DNA of 20,917 nucleotides from JAVBLQ01 sp031553435 (GTDB lineage: Bacteria > Bacteroidota > Bacteroidia > Bacteroidales > Azobacteroidaceae). Location of the stretch: NCBI GenBank assembly GCA_031553435.1, contig JAVBLQ010000060.1, positions 1 through 20,917 of the forward strand, read 5' to 3'. The position numbers and the translations under genes are program-made. The number at the start of each line of letters is the position of its first letter. Position 1 is the first letter of the stretch. Shown piece by piece: positions 7,794 through 15,249 of the stretch. The notes beneath the pieces are model-generated. The model made no database searches and had not been told where the DNA came from. It saw only the letters and a program-made list of their open reading frames with translations.

Positions 7794-8282
7794 ATGAAAA
7801 AGATCGGAATACTTTCGGATACACATGGATATTGGGATGACAGATACCTCAAATATTTTGAGGATTGCAACGAAATATGGCATGCAGGGGATATTGGTTC
7901 ACTAGCTATTATTTACAAACTGGGAATAAATAAAATTTGCAGAGCTGTGCATGGCAATGCTGACGGACAGGAAATCAGAAGGGAATATCCCAAGCATTTA
8001 AGGTTCAAAGTCGAAGAAGTTGATATTTGGCTCACACATATCGGCGGTTATCCCGGACGTTATGCACCAGATGTTATCCCGGAAATTTATGAAAATCCTC
8101 CCAAGCTATTCGTTTGCGGACATTCCCACATCTTAAAAGTGCAATACGATAAAAAGCTGGATTTACTGCACATCAATCCCGGAGCAGCAGGAAAACAAGG
8201 ATGGCACACGGTACGAACACTTGTCCGACTGACTATCGATGGAAAGGAAATGAAGGATTTGGAAGTAATTGAAATGAATTAA
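7794..8282 (+). CDS. YfcE/MJ0936-type metallophosphoesterase
   Basis: Small calcineurin-like phosphoesterase of 162 residues, probably cleaving phosphodiesters with a two-metal centre. All ligands are visible: D9 and H11 (ILSDTHG), D33 (HAGDIGS), N55 (HGNAD), H82 (LTHIGG), and H110 and H112 (CGHSH). The open frame begins at 7737, but the extra 19 residues have no family counterpart, and a -7 box sits between the two starts; the start at 7794 gives MKKIGILSDTHG, the usual N-terminus. The stop codon overlaps a 9-bp hairpin shared with the convergent nadC. Family members hydrolyse model phosphodiesters in vitro; the cellular substrate is unknown. Confidence 0.9.
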   Translation: MKKIGILSDTHGYWDDRYLKYFEDCNEIWHAGDIGSLAIIYKLGINKICRAVHGNADGQEIRREYPKHLRFKVEEVDIWLTHIGGYPGRYAPDVIPEIYENPPKLFVCGHSHILKVQYDKKLDLLHINPGAAGKQGWHTVRTLVRLTIDGKEMKDLEVIEMN

Positions 8283-8301
8283 AAGAGGCTGTCTCTTTTA
8301 A
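8279..8301. terminator. Bidirectional hairpin terminator
   Basis: Perfect 9-bp stem TTAAAAGAG / CTCTTTTAA with loop GCTGT between the convergent phosphoesterase and nadC genes. The phosphoesterase TAA stop (8280-8282) lies inside the left arm. A and T tracts within the stem suit both directions. Confidence 0.75.
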
Positions 8302-8303
8302 CT

Positions 8304-9146
8304 TCACTTTACCGCTTTAAGACTCATATCCAAACTCTTGACCGAATGAGTCAAGGCGCCTACAGATATATAATCCACTCCACATTCCGCATAATCGCGT
8401 AAAGTATCGTAAGTAATTCCGCCGGAAGATTCTATTTCGTAACGTCCGTTAACTATTTCAACAGCCTTCTTTGTGTTTTCAACAGAAAAATTATCAAGCA
8501 TGATACGGTCAATGCCGCCGGTATTTAAGGCTTCCTGCAACTCATCGAAGTTACGGACTTCTATTTCAATTTTCAGATCTTTTCCTTTGGCCTTGCAATA
8601 GTCCTGAGCACGTTTAATAGCATTTGCTGTTCCTCCTGAAAAATCCACATGGTTGTCTTTCAACAAGATCATATCAAACAAACCAATCCGGTGGTTGACT
8701 CCGCCTCCAATTTTAACAGCTTCTTTTTCTAACATTCGCATGCCGGGAGTCGTTTTCCGGGTATCCAACACCCTGGTTTTAGTACCTTTCAATTGATTGA
8801 CATACTTTCGTGTAGTAGTTGCAATACCACTCATACGTTGCATGACATTCAGCACTAATCGTTCTGTTTGTAATAATGATTGAACTTTTCCTTCAACAGT
8901 AAAAGCGATGTCACCAACTTTCACCTCAGTACCATCGTGGATAAAAACATGGATTTTCAAATCTTTGTCAAAATAATGGAAAATTTTTTCAGCCATTTTC
9001 ACTCCGGCCAACACACCATTTTCTTTGATGATTAATTGGACTTTTCCCATCGCATCAGCGGGGATACTGCACAATGTTGTATGGTCGCCGTCGCCAATAT
9101 CTTCAGCAAACGCAAGTTTAATAAGTTCGTCGATCAATGATTGCAT
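8304..9146 (-). CDS. nadC: Nicotinate-nucleotide pyrophosphorylase (quinolinate phosphoribosyltransferase)
   Basis: Converts quinolinate and PRPP to nicotinate mononucleotide, the committed step of de novo NAD synthesis (EC 2.4.2.19). With the chosen start it has 280 residues, normal for the family. Key motifs: AFAEDIGDGDHTT at the N-terminus, QRMSGIATTT, the phosphoribosyl/quinolinate site DTRKTTPGMRMLEKEAV, HRIGLFDMILLKDNH, and ESSGGI and SVGALTHS at the C-terminus. The open frame extends to a TTG at 9197, but that TTG is the -33 element of a good promoter whose -7 box (9168-9175) lies inside the extension. The ATG at 9146 is therefore the start. No nadA or nadB is nearby. Confidence 0.95.
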   Translation of the reverse strand: MQSLIDELIKLAFAEDIGDGDHTTLCSIPADAMGKVQLIIKENGVLAGVKMAEKIFHYFDKDLKIHVFIHDGTEVKVGDIAFTVEGKVQSLLQTERLVLNVMQRMSGIATTTRKYVNQLKGTKTRVLDTRKTTPGMRMLEKEAVKIGGGVNHRIGLFDMILLKDNHVDFSGGTANAIKRAQDYCKAKGKDLKIEIEVRNFDELQEALNTGGIDRIMLDNFSVENTKKAVEIVNGRYEIESSGGITYDTLRDYAECGVDYISVGALTHSVKSLDMSLKAVK

Positions 9147-9167
9147 AGGATGATAAATTTTAGAATA

Positions 9168-9197
9168 CAAAGTTAAGATATAATTGAAAATTGACAA
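9168..9197 (-). promoter_or_regulatory. nadC promoter (-33 TTG, 19-base spacer, TAACTTTG)
   Basis: On the minus strand TTG (9197-9195) is followed after 19 bases by TAACTTTG (9175-9168), the full Bacteroidota consensus. Predicted start is near 9161, about 15 bases before the nadC ATG. Confidence 0.65.
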
Positions 9198-9219
9198 TGA
9201 AAAATTGAAAATTGAAACT
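9183..9219. repeat. ATTGAAAATTGA tandem short repeat
   Basis: Two exact copies of ATTGAAAATTGA at 9183-9194 and 9204-9215 (21-base period). The first copy overlaps the nadC -33 region. Similar TGAAAATGGAAAGTGGAAAA wording appears at 7732-7751. I regard these as members of a dispersed non-coding repeat class of Bacteroidota. Confidence 0.5.
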
Positions 9220-9313
9220 GGAGAATGTTTTATGCTGCAAATTTTACAAATTATCGCAAATTATTATTATTTATTCATGATAATTTATGAAATTCGTGGC
9301 AAAATAAAATCTT

Positions 9314-10294
9314 ATGATTAATAAATTATCTATTTCAGTTCTCATCGTCTTTTCAGTTTTTTTATTAAATGGCTGTCAAAACAGCCATGAATATTACCTT
9401 TCCGAAGGAGAGATTTTTCACACTACTTATCATATCAAGTATAAGTATAATAAGAGTTTAGATCAAGAGATCCTGAATAAACTGATTGAATTCGATCAAT
9501 CCCTGAACCCATTTAATAAAGAATCACTTATTACAAAAATCAATGACAATAAGGATTCTATCGCCGATAATTATTTAATCACAGTATTAAAAAAAGCGGA
9601 AGAAGTTTCACAAAAAACAGACGGAGCATTCGATGTCACCTGCGCCCCGTTCATCAACCTCTGGGGATTTGGATTCCAGAAAAAAGACAGCGTAAATCAA
9701 CACACGATTGATAGTTTAAAAACATTTGTCGGCTATCAAAAACTCCATTTAAATGGAAATATTGTGAGAAAAGATGATCCGCGCCTCATTATCAATTGTT
9801 CAGCCATAGCCAAAGGATATTCGTGCGACATTATTGCCGATTTATTGGAAAGCTATGGAATCAGTGATTATATGGTCGAAATCGGAGGAGAAGTCCGGGC
9901 CAAAGGTATTAATCCCCGTGGTGAATGTTGGAAAATAGAAATAACAAAGCCTCAGGACGATAAATCCGGTGTAATCAGCGAACGCCAGGAAGTGATCAGC
10001 TTATGCGATAAAAGTATGGCAACTTCAGGCAATTATCGTAATTTTTACCTGAAAGACGGAAAGAAATATGCCCATACCATTGATCCGAAAACCGGATATC
10101 CTGCTCAACAAAACATATTGAGCGCCACGGTTATAGCTCCCGATTGTATAACTGCCGATGCTTATGCCACTGCTTTTATGACCATGGGATTGGAAAAATC
10201 ATGCCAACTGGCCGACAGTATGAAAGATTTCGAATATTATTTTGTGTATGTCGATGAAAGTGGAAATTATTGTGTTAAGGCTAAACAAGAATAA
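9314..10294 (+). CDS. apbE: FAD:protein FMN transferase (ApbE-like lipoprotein)
   Basis: Periplasmic, membrane-anchored enzyme that attaches FMN from FAD to threonines of redox proteins such as NqrB/NqrC or RnfG (EC 2.7.1.180). 326 residues with a lipoprotein signal peptide: hydrophobic residues 6-18, lipobox LNGC with the acylated cysteine at 21. Family motifs: TDGAFDVT (102-109), SAIAKGYSCD (163-172), EIGGEVRAKG (189-198), HTIDPKTGYP (254-263) and the metal-site segment ADAYATAFMTMG (281-292). It is monocistronic here; no Nqr or Rnf genes are in the window, so the target protein is elsewhere. The upstream gap holds repeat-like sequence and no clear -7 box. Confidence 0.93.
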   Translation: MINKLSISVLIVFSVFLLNGCQNSHEYYLSEGEIFHTTYHIKYKYNKSLDQEILNKLIEFDQSLNPFNKESLITKINDNKDSIADNYLITVLKKAEEVSQKTDGAFDVTCAPFINLWGFGFQKKDSVNQHTIDSLKTFVGYQKLHLNGNIVRKDDPRLIINCSAIAKGYSCDIIADLLESYGISDYMVEIGGEVRAKGINPRGECWKIEITKPQDDKSGVISERQEVISLCDKSMATSGNYRNFYLKDGKKYAHTIDPKTGYPAQQNILSATVIAPDCITADAYATAFMTMGLEKSCQLADSMKDFEYYFVYVDESGNYCVKAKQE

Positions 10295-10320
10295 TGATAT
10301 ATCCGGCATTACAAAAATTC

Positions 10321-10351
10321 TTGTCTGAAATAAAAATTTTCTGTAAATTCG
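10321..10351 (+). promoter_or_regulatory. Weak promoter candidate for the DUF975-like gene
   Basis: TTG at 10321-10323 is followed after 20 bases by TAAATTCG (10344-10351), one base off TAnnTTTG. It lies about 48 bases before the ATG at 10399. The match is imperfect. Confidence 0.3.
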
Positions 10352-10398
10352 CCTGCTTTTAGTAAGTACATTATCAATTTGTTTAGCACTTAAACTTT

Positions 10399-11076
10399 AT
10401 GGCTCAAAATTTTTCAATCAGTGAAGTGATCAGGTCTTCATGGAATATATTGAAGAAAGATATATGGTTATTTGCAGCTTTAGTTCTTGTATATCTCATC
10501 ATCTATTGTTTGGCGTATCTGCCGGTTTCTGACAAAATAATATTGCTGGTACAGCAACCTGAAACTTATACGCCTCAATTGCAGGTGAAACTGGCGATAC
10601 ATATGATCATTGCCGGTTTAATAATGGCCCCAGTCTTGTTTTTCTTTATATTGGGATATTTTAATATATCTCTTCAAGCGGTCAACGAAAATGCCGTAAC
10701 TCTTTTGAGATTTCTCCCTTCGATCAAAAAGATTATATTTTATTTTCTAGCATCCATACTCTTTAATATTATGCTTTTTATAGGGTTTATGCTTTTCATT
10801 TTTCCCGGGATCTATCTTTTGGGAAGGTTTTCATTTTTCGTTTTTTATATTCTTGATAAAGAAAGTAATCCTATTGAAGCTTTGAAATTGAGTTGGGATA
10901 AAACAAAAGGTATGGGAGAAAAAATGTTTTTGTTTTACTGTGTTTTGATTATCCTGAATTTGCTCGGATCTATCATAGGCATTGGCTTAGTTATCACATT
11001 ACCACTGACAACCATCGCCATTGCCTACATTTATAAAAAATATGTAAATAACGAATTCAAAACGCTTTATACATAA
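10399..11076 (+). CDS. YciC/DUF975-like inner-membrane protein
   Basis: Integral membrane protein of 225 residues with no assigned biochemical function. Hydrophobic segments at roughly 22-42, 66-90, 110-136, 138-152 and a long double segment at 177-212 suggest five or six membrane passes. The motif FPGIYLLGRFSF (135-146), followed by ILDKESNPIEALKLSWDKTKG, is characteristic of the YciC/DUF975 group, in which a cytoplasmic loop with a conserved 'AL..SW..TKG' element follows the FPGI turn. The 3' end overlaps the convergent manC-type gene by 10 bases. Proposed roles of this group in membrane homeostasis are not established; the neighbours do not clarify it. Confidence 0.7.
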   Translation: MAQNFSISEVIRSSWNILKKDIWLFAALVLVYLIIYCLAYLPVSDKIILLVQQPETYTPQLQVKLAIHMIIAGLIMAPVLFFFILGYFNISLQAVNENAVTLLRFLPSIKKIIFYFLASILFNIMLFIGFMLFIFPGIYLLGRFSFFVFYILDKESNPIEALKLSWDKTKGMGEKMFLFYCVLIILNLLGSIIGIGLVITLPLTTIAIAYIYKKYVNNEFKTLYT

Positions 11077-12143
11077 TTATCTCCGAGTTTTAACTTGGCA
11101 TCCGTCACAAATTGCTTGATGCGTTGCTCTTCCGATTTCTTACAAATCAGCAGTACATCGTTTGATTCTACTACAATGTAATCGTTCAGACCTTGTACAA
11201 CTGCCAGTTTTCCTTTAGGTAGTACTACAATGTTTTCACTGGATTCATAAAAAAGGGTATCACATTTCAATGATACATTGTTTTCATTGTTTTTATTGGC
11301 CAGATCAAACAAAGACCCCCAGGTTCCCAAATCCGACCAACCAAAATCGGAACAAAGCATGTATACATTATCTGCTTTTTCCATAATCCCGTAATCAATG
11401 GAAATATTGGGGCACATAGGAAACTGATCTTCAATAAAAGATTTTTCTTCCGGTGTATTGAAAAAATCTTTTCCTTTTTCAAAGCGGGTAGACACTTCGG
11501 GCAAATATCTTCTGAAAGCTTCCAATATAGTCTTTACATTCCAAATAAATATTCCTGAATTCCAGAAAAACTCTCCGCTTTCGAAAAATATTTTTGCTAA
11601 TTCATAATTAGGTTTCTCTGTAAATGCTTTTACTTTTTGAAAAGTTCCATTACTGGGTTCATTCGATTGAATATATCCATATCCCGTTTCCGGACGACTG
11701 GGCTTAATACCCAATGTAAGCAAAGAAGCATATTTTTTAACAAAATCCAATCCCAGGTTAATATTTTCGAGAAAATGAGATTCCTTCAATATCAAGTGAT
11801 CGGAAGGAGCTACTACAATATTGGCATTCGGATTAATCGCATGAATACGATAAGATGCAAATGCGATACATGGAGCAGTATTTCTTCTGGTCGGTTCAAG
11901 CAAAATCTGATCATCCTTTAATTCAGGCAATTGTTCTTTTACCAATTTTGCATATGATTCGTTGGTAACAATAAAAATATTTTCTGTAGGGATGATTTGA
12001 TTAAAACGATCAAAAGTAGATTGCAACAGAGATCTTCCCGTGCCAAAAAAGTCCAGAAATTGTTTTGGTTTATTCTCTCTGCTGAATGGCCAGAAACGAC
12101 TTCCGATACCTCCCCCCATTATTACACAATAGTTATTTTTCAT
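11067..12143 (-). CDS. manC: Mannose-1-phosphate guanylyltransferase
   Basis: Makes GDP-mannose from GTP and mannose 1-phosphate (EC 2.7.7.13), feeding GDP-fucose and mannose-containing surface glycans. 358 residues: the nucleotidyltransferase domain alone, without the phosphomannose-isomerase domain of longer bifunctional forms. Signatures: GGGIGSRFWP (10-19), KPKQF (25-29), LLEPTRRNTAPC (about 81-92), VAPSDHLI (about 111-118) and a TEKPNYELA segment. The sugar-site strand FFWNSGIFIWN is clear. The 3' end overlaps the preceding convergent gene by 10 bases. It is the last chromosomal gene before the tRNA. The gene symbol follows the activity; the exact name used in this organism may differ. 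Confidence 0.93.
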   Translation of the reverse strand: MKNNYCVIMGGGIGSRFWPFSRENKPKQFLDFFGTGRSLLQSTFDRFNQIIPTENIFIVTNESYAKLVKEQLPELKDDQILLEPTRRNTAPCIAFASYRIHAINPNANIVVAPSDHLILKESHFLENINLGLDFVKKYASLLTLGIKPSRPETGYGYIQSNEPSNGTFQKVKAFTEKPNYELAKIFFESGEFFWNSGIFIWNVKTILEAFRRYLPEVSTRFEKGKDFFNTPEEKSFIEDQFPMCPNISIDYGIMEKADNVYMLCSDFGWSDLGTWGSLFDLANKNNENNVSLKCDTLFYESSENIVVLPKGKLAVVQGLNDYIVVESNDVLLICKKSEEQRIKQFVTDAKLKLGDNYV

Positions 12144-12200
12144 TATAACAAAAATTTATTATGCATGAATTTGAAAGAAATCATGCAGACATTTATCTCA

Positions 12201-12208
12201 CAAATATA
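12201..12208 (-). promoter_or_regulatory. -7 box for the manC-type gene
   Basis: On the minus strand this reads TATATTTG, matching TAnnTTTG. Predicted start is about 50 bases upstream of the ATG at 12143. No good -33 TTG is visible. Confidence 0.4.
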
Positions 12209-12307
12209 ACGGCTTTCTGATAAAAAACGAAATATTTTGTCAAATATTTCAATCTAATATTTTCTGAATCGACATAAAAAATATATAACAAAAAAACGCA
12301 AAATGTA

Positions 12308-12337
12308 TTGTAAATTTAAAAAACCTTATTACCTTTG
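12308..12337 (+). promoter_or_regulatory. tRNA-Leu promoter (TTG, 19-base spacer, TACCTTTG)
   Basis: TTG at 12308-12310 and TACCTTTG at 12330-12337 with a 19-base spacer exactly match the Bacteroidota promoter consensus. The tRNA 5' end follows 16 bases after the -7 box. Confidence 0.7.
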
Positions 12338-12353
12338 CACCCGTCTTCGACAG

Positions 12354-12437
12354 GCCCAGATGGCGGAATCGGTAGACGCGCTGGTCTCAAACACCAGTGG
12401 ATTCACTTCCATGCCGGTTCGATCCCGGCTCTGGGTA
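12354..12437 (+). tRNA. tRNA-Leu (anticodon CAA)
   Basis: Complete 84-base tRNA with a class II variable arm. Acceptor GCCCAGA (12354-12360) pairs with TCTGGGT (12430-12436), discriminator A at 12437; the 3' CCA is not encoded. Anticodon stem CTGGT/ACCAG encloses loop CTCAAAC, giving anticodon CAA at 12388-12390, reading UUG. The T arm GCCGG-TTCGATC-CCGGC is perfect. Its 3' end faces the mobile-element genes, making it the probable integration target. Confidence 0.95.
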
Positions 12438-12442
12438 CTTTT

Positions 12443-12483
12443 AAAAACTCCAATCAATTGATTTTCAAAAGATTGGAGTTTTT
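12443..12483. terminator. Strong hairpin terminator after tRNA-Leu
   Basis: A 13-bp perfect stem (12443-12455 with 12471-12483) around a 15-base loop, ending in a T-rich tract. It begins 6 bases after the tRNA and is the probable tRNA terminator. On the minus strand it could also stop read-through from the element. Confidence 0.8.
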
Positions 12484-12490
12484 TATTTAA

Positions 12491-12521
12491 GATGATTGTT
12501 CCCAAATTGTTCCCAATCATC
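12491..12521. repeat. Tandem ATTGTTCCCAA repeats inside an inverted repeat
   Basis: Two adjoining exact 11-base copies of ATTGTTCCCAA (12495-12505, 12506-12516) sit within the inverted repeat GATGATTG / CAATCATC (12491-12498, 12514-12521). Located just inside the presumed element end, they could be arm-type binding sites for a tyrosine integrase or excisionase. This role is inferred from position and arrangement only. Confidence 0.5.
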
Positions 12522-12552
12522 CTTTTTTTGTAAGAGGTCCTTAAATAGAGTT

Positions 12553-12786
12553 TTATTTATCAGTTCTCTCATAAAGACCACTACCAGCTTCCAAGTTATT
12601 ATCAACATTTATGACAAAATCGTGTTGACGGCTGTCATCATATAGGTGATAATGACCAGAAGAATTTCCCTTATGTGGACCATCATACTCAACTTTTCCA
12701 CCGGCTTCAGCCCATTCTTTTGCTTCTTTAGCTGCATCATGTGCATTTGCGCCATAAGATGCTTCATGATTATTCTTACGTCCCAT
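12553..12786 (-). CDS. Small His/Asp-rich protein, possible toxin-like C-terminal domain
   Basis: 77-residue protein I do not recognise firmly. It is hydrophilic, without signal peptide or membrane segment, and carries the dense motif GPHKGNSSGHYHLYDD (36-51), with three histidines close together. An alanine-rich helix (HDAAKEAKEWAEAGGK) precedes it. This wording is reminiscent of small nuclease or RNase-like domains found at the ends of polymorphic toxins, but the likeness is by eye only. An in-frame TAA just three codons upstream fixes the start at the ATG 12784-12786. It lies 75 bases downstream of the barrel-protein gene on the same strand and could be its operon partner or a left-over of a larger gene. 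Confidence 0.5.
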   Translation of the reverse strand: MGRKNNHEASYGANAHDAAKEAKEWAEAGGKVEYDGPHKGNSSGHYHLYDDSRQHDFVINVDNNLEAGSGLYERTDK

Positions 12787-12861
12787 AACAACTTAATTTT
12801 CCCCCTACGCTTACAGCTTTGTAGGCCTTGCTAATTTCTTTTAAAAAACTATTTGACAATA

Positions 12862-15240
12862 TTACCAAATATATCCAACACCCAAAGAATAATACAAATT
12901 ATTATTCTTGGTTTCAAAGTTTGGAGCATTAATACCTCCTCGTACAAGAAAATGAGAAATTGAATAATTTATTCCTATTTCAGGATTAAATCTAATCTTT
13001 TCTACTATCAAATTATAATCTTTAGAATCAATATCAGTATCTAACTCTTTTTGCCATGCGACACCACCTCCTAAATATATACTCACAGGCTTAAACACTC
13101 TCACAGAATATCCAATAGTAGCAAATAAGTTACCTTTTTCTAAATAATTATATTCTGCTTCAGATGGAGCATCTTCACTTTCAGAAGAACGGAGAGTTTT
13201 TTCTCTACCGCCGTTGTTGCCAGTATTAGAATCCTTGGATGCTTTTTGTTGAAAAAATAATTTATTTGCACGAATGGATCCATACATGCCATGAGGGCTG
13301 TCTTGAATACCAAGACTTCCAATAGAAAAGCCAAAGAGGCTTGAATTGGAGGCAAATTCTAAATTACTTGGATTAGGTATATCAAAATTATAAGCAAGGT
13401 ACACATTCGATTTTGGTGCTTTAACAATATCATCAAAAGAAATTCCAATACCACATGAAAAAGTTGTGCTTTTGTAATCGAACAACTCTTTATTTGTTAA
13501 TGGAATAGGAAATCCAATTCCCCCAAAAATTGACAACCAACTTAATTTAGGAATACTACCAATCATTATTCCAAATTCGGGATTAAGATACCAACTTCTA
13601 TTGCCTTCATCATATAGCCAATATGTTCTATCATCATTTAGCTTTGTATCCATTACCATATACTTCTTTGAAGATAAATTAGTACCAATACCTATACCTG
13701 CAAAAGCAAATACAGGACGAAAAATTTTTTTCGTCAGTCCAAAAGATAATAATGCTGATGAAATTTTCTCTTTATCCTCATATTGAAACGAATACCTATC
13801 TTTCTCTAAATTTGTACTATCTTCTTTTGAAGAGAAAAAAGAATTACTTGCTCTAAATGATAAATATTTGCCAAACCCATTGTTTTTAAGAGAATATGCC
13901 GATATGCCATTCATGTTATCAGCTCCCTCAGCAGAAGGCTGATTAAGAATGTAAGTGTAGAAAAAACGACTTTCATCACACCCATTGTTCCAAACATTCA
14001 AATTTTTCTTTGTTTTTTCCCATTCTATCTTTCTCCTTATACTACTAATTCTGGAATTAGCCTCTTTTTTCTCATTTGGCAAATAACTAATTTGCTGTAT
14101 CCTACTGTATATATCAATCGCACTATTCCAATTTTTTGCTTCTTCGTTTTCTTTTGCCTTTTTAAAATATAAAGGGCATGCGATCAGAGAAACTTCTTTT
14201 CTAAAGTCTCCATTAGGATAACTATTAAGATATAGTGCACAATCTTCTATCCTTTTGTGGGTCTGTATTTTTTCAAATAATACAATATCTTCTTCTTGTT
14301 GTATTTTCTTGCTTAAATCATCGAAGGAATAATAATTTTGAGCTTTATAATAAGAACTTAATCCACTATTGTGATCTCCCTTTGCCACTTCTGAATCACC
14401 TTTTTTTATGTATAATTCAGATAAAATTTGCTTGACATCATTTGTGTGTGCTCCATTAGAGAACTCTTTCAAATAATTTTCAAAAATAGCGATATCATTT
14501 GAGTGAATAATTTTAGGCCAAAGTTCTTTTTCTTCAATTATCTTTACATTTTCTTGGGCTTCGAAAACATGGTAACCATTAGAATATTTTATGATATAAT
14601 CACTATAACTTTCTTTGGTATTCAATGCCTTTGCATAACTAAAAGCCTGACTATCTTCTCTCTTAAATTTTTCATTGATTAACAAGTCTAATTTTTGTTT
14701 AGCTTCTGAAGCATGAAGTCCATACGGAAAAGCGTCTAAGTATCCTCTATAACTTTCAATTGAAGAAAATCTTTTTGCGAATTCAAACGCTTCATCATCT
14801 TTAATTCTAATTCTTGATTTTTCTCTTAAAACCTTACGGTCTTGATAATCAATATTTAGTTCTTTCAAAAGTGCTGTGTATGTATCTCTCTGTATAGGAT
14901 CTGTGATTATTAGCAAATATTTATTACATTCATTAATAGCTCGTTCGTAAAAGTACAATTCATTAGCATCTCTTGATTTTGTAAGATCACGATATGTAGT
15001 TATCAATTCTTTGTAAAAATTGTATGTATCAGGACAATCTGGCACTAACTCTAATGCTTTTGAACATTTGTTAACAAGATCAGTATAAGTATCGTATGAT
15101 GGATTTTTATTGGCTGCAGATATACTCCTTTTAGCCTGATCCACAGCTTCTTGTTGTTCGTATGACAATTGACAATATTGACCCAAAACATTATTGCATA
15201 AGAGTAATAGCACTCCTATTAGTGATAGTAGCTTTTTCAT
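12862..15240 (-). CDS. Exported repeat protein with duplicated beta-barrel-like C-terminus
   Basis: 792-residue exported protein of unknown function. Signal peptide: MKKLLSLIGVLLLLCNNVLG, cleavage expected before Q21. Residues about 25-400 are helical, TPR-like; four loose copies of a unit with consensus 'Y..Y...FpnG.h..EA' are seen near 163-182 (YRGYLDAFPYGLHASEA), 212-230, 254-270 and 336-350. Residues about 445-792 look like outer-membrane beta-strands and split into two related halves: GKYLSFRASNSFF/GMYGSIRANKLFF, IFRPVFAFAGIGIG/VFKPVSIYLGGGVA, LNPEFGIMIGS/FNPEIGINYSI, FSCGIGISF/YYSLGVGYIW. The C-terminus ends in the aromatic pattern GYIW typical of barrel proteins. It follows the RPxVY-repeat gene by 9 bases, so the two are probably co-transcribed and act together at the cell surface. 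Confidence 0.8.
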   Translation of the reverse strand: MKKLLSLIGVLLLLCNNVLGQYCQLSYEQQEAVDQAKRSISAANKNPSYDTYTDLVNKCSKALELVPDCPDTYNFYKELITTYRDLTKSRDANELYFYERAINECNKYLLIITDPIQRDTYTALLKELNIDYQDRKVLREKSRIRIKDDEAFEFAKRFSSIESYRGYLDAFPYGLHASEAKQKLDLLINEKFKREDSQAFSYAKALNTKESYSDYIIKYSNGYHVFEAQENVKIIEEKELWPKIIHSNDIAIFENYLKEFSNGAHTNDVKQILSELYIKKGDSEVAKGDHNSGLSSYYKAQNYYSFDDLSKKIQQEEDIVLFEKIQTHKRIEDCALYLNSYPNGDFRKEVSLIACPLYFKKAKENEEAKNWNSAIDIYSRIQQISYLPNEKKEANSRISSIRRKIEWEKTKKNLNVWNNGCDESRFFYTYILNQPSAEGADNMNGISAYSLKNNGFGKYLSFRASNSFFSSKEDSTNLEKDRYSFQYEDKEKISSALLSFGLTKKIFRPVFAFAGIGIGTNLSSKKYMVMDTKLNDDRTYWLYDEGNRSWYLNPEFGIMIGSIPKLSWLSIFGGIGFPIPLTNKELFDYKSTTFSCGIGISFDDIVKAPKSNVYLAYNFDIPNPSNLEFASNSSLFGFSIGSLGIQDSPHGMYGSIRANKLFFQQKASKDSNTGNNGGREKTLRSSESEDAPSEAEYNYLEKGNLFATIGYSVRVFKPVSIYLGGGVAWQKELDTDIDSKDYNLIVEKIRFNPEIGINYSISHFLVRGGINAPNFETKNNNLYYSLGVGYIW

Positions 15241-15249
15241 GTGAGTTTT

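Noticed and set aside
12329..12520. 63-codon minus-strand reading frame across the tRNA
   Set aside because: It runs antisense through the whole tRNA-Leu gene, its terminator and promoter; its protein has no family character. It is a by-product of tRNA sequence.
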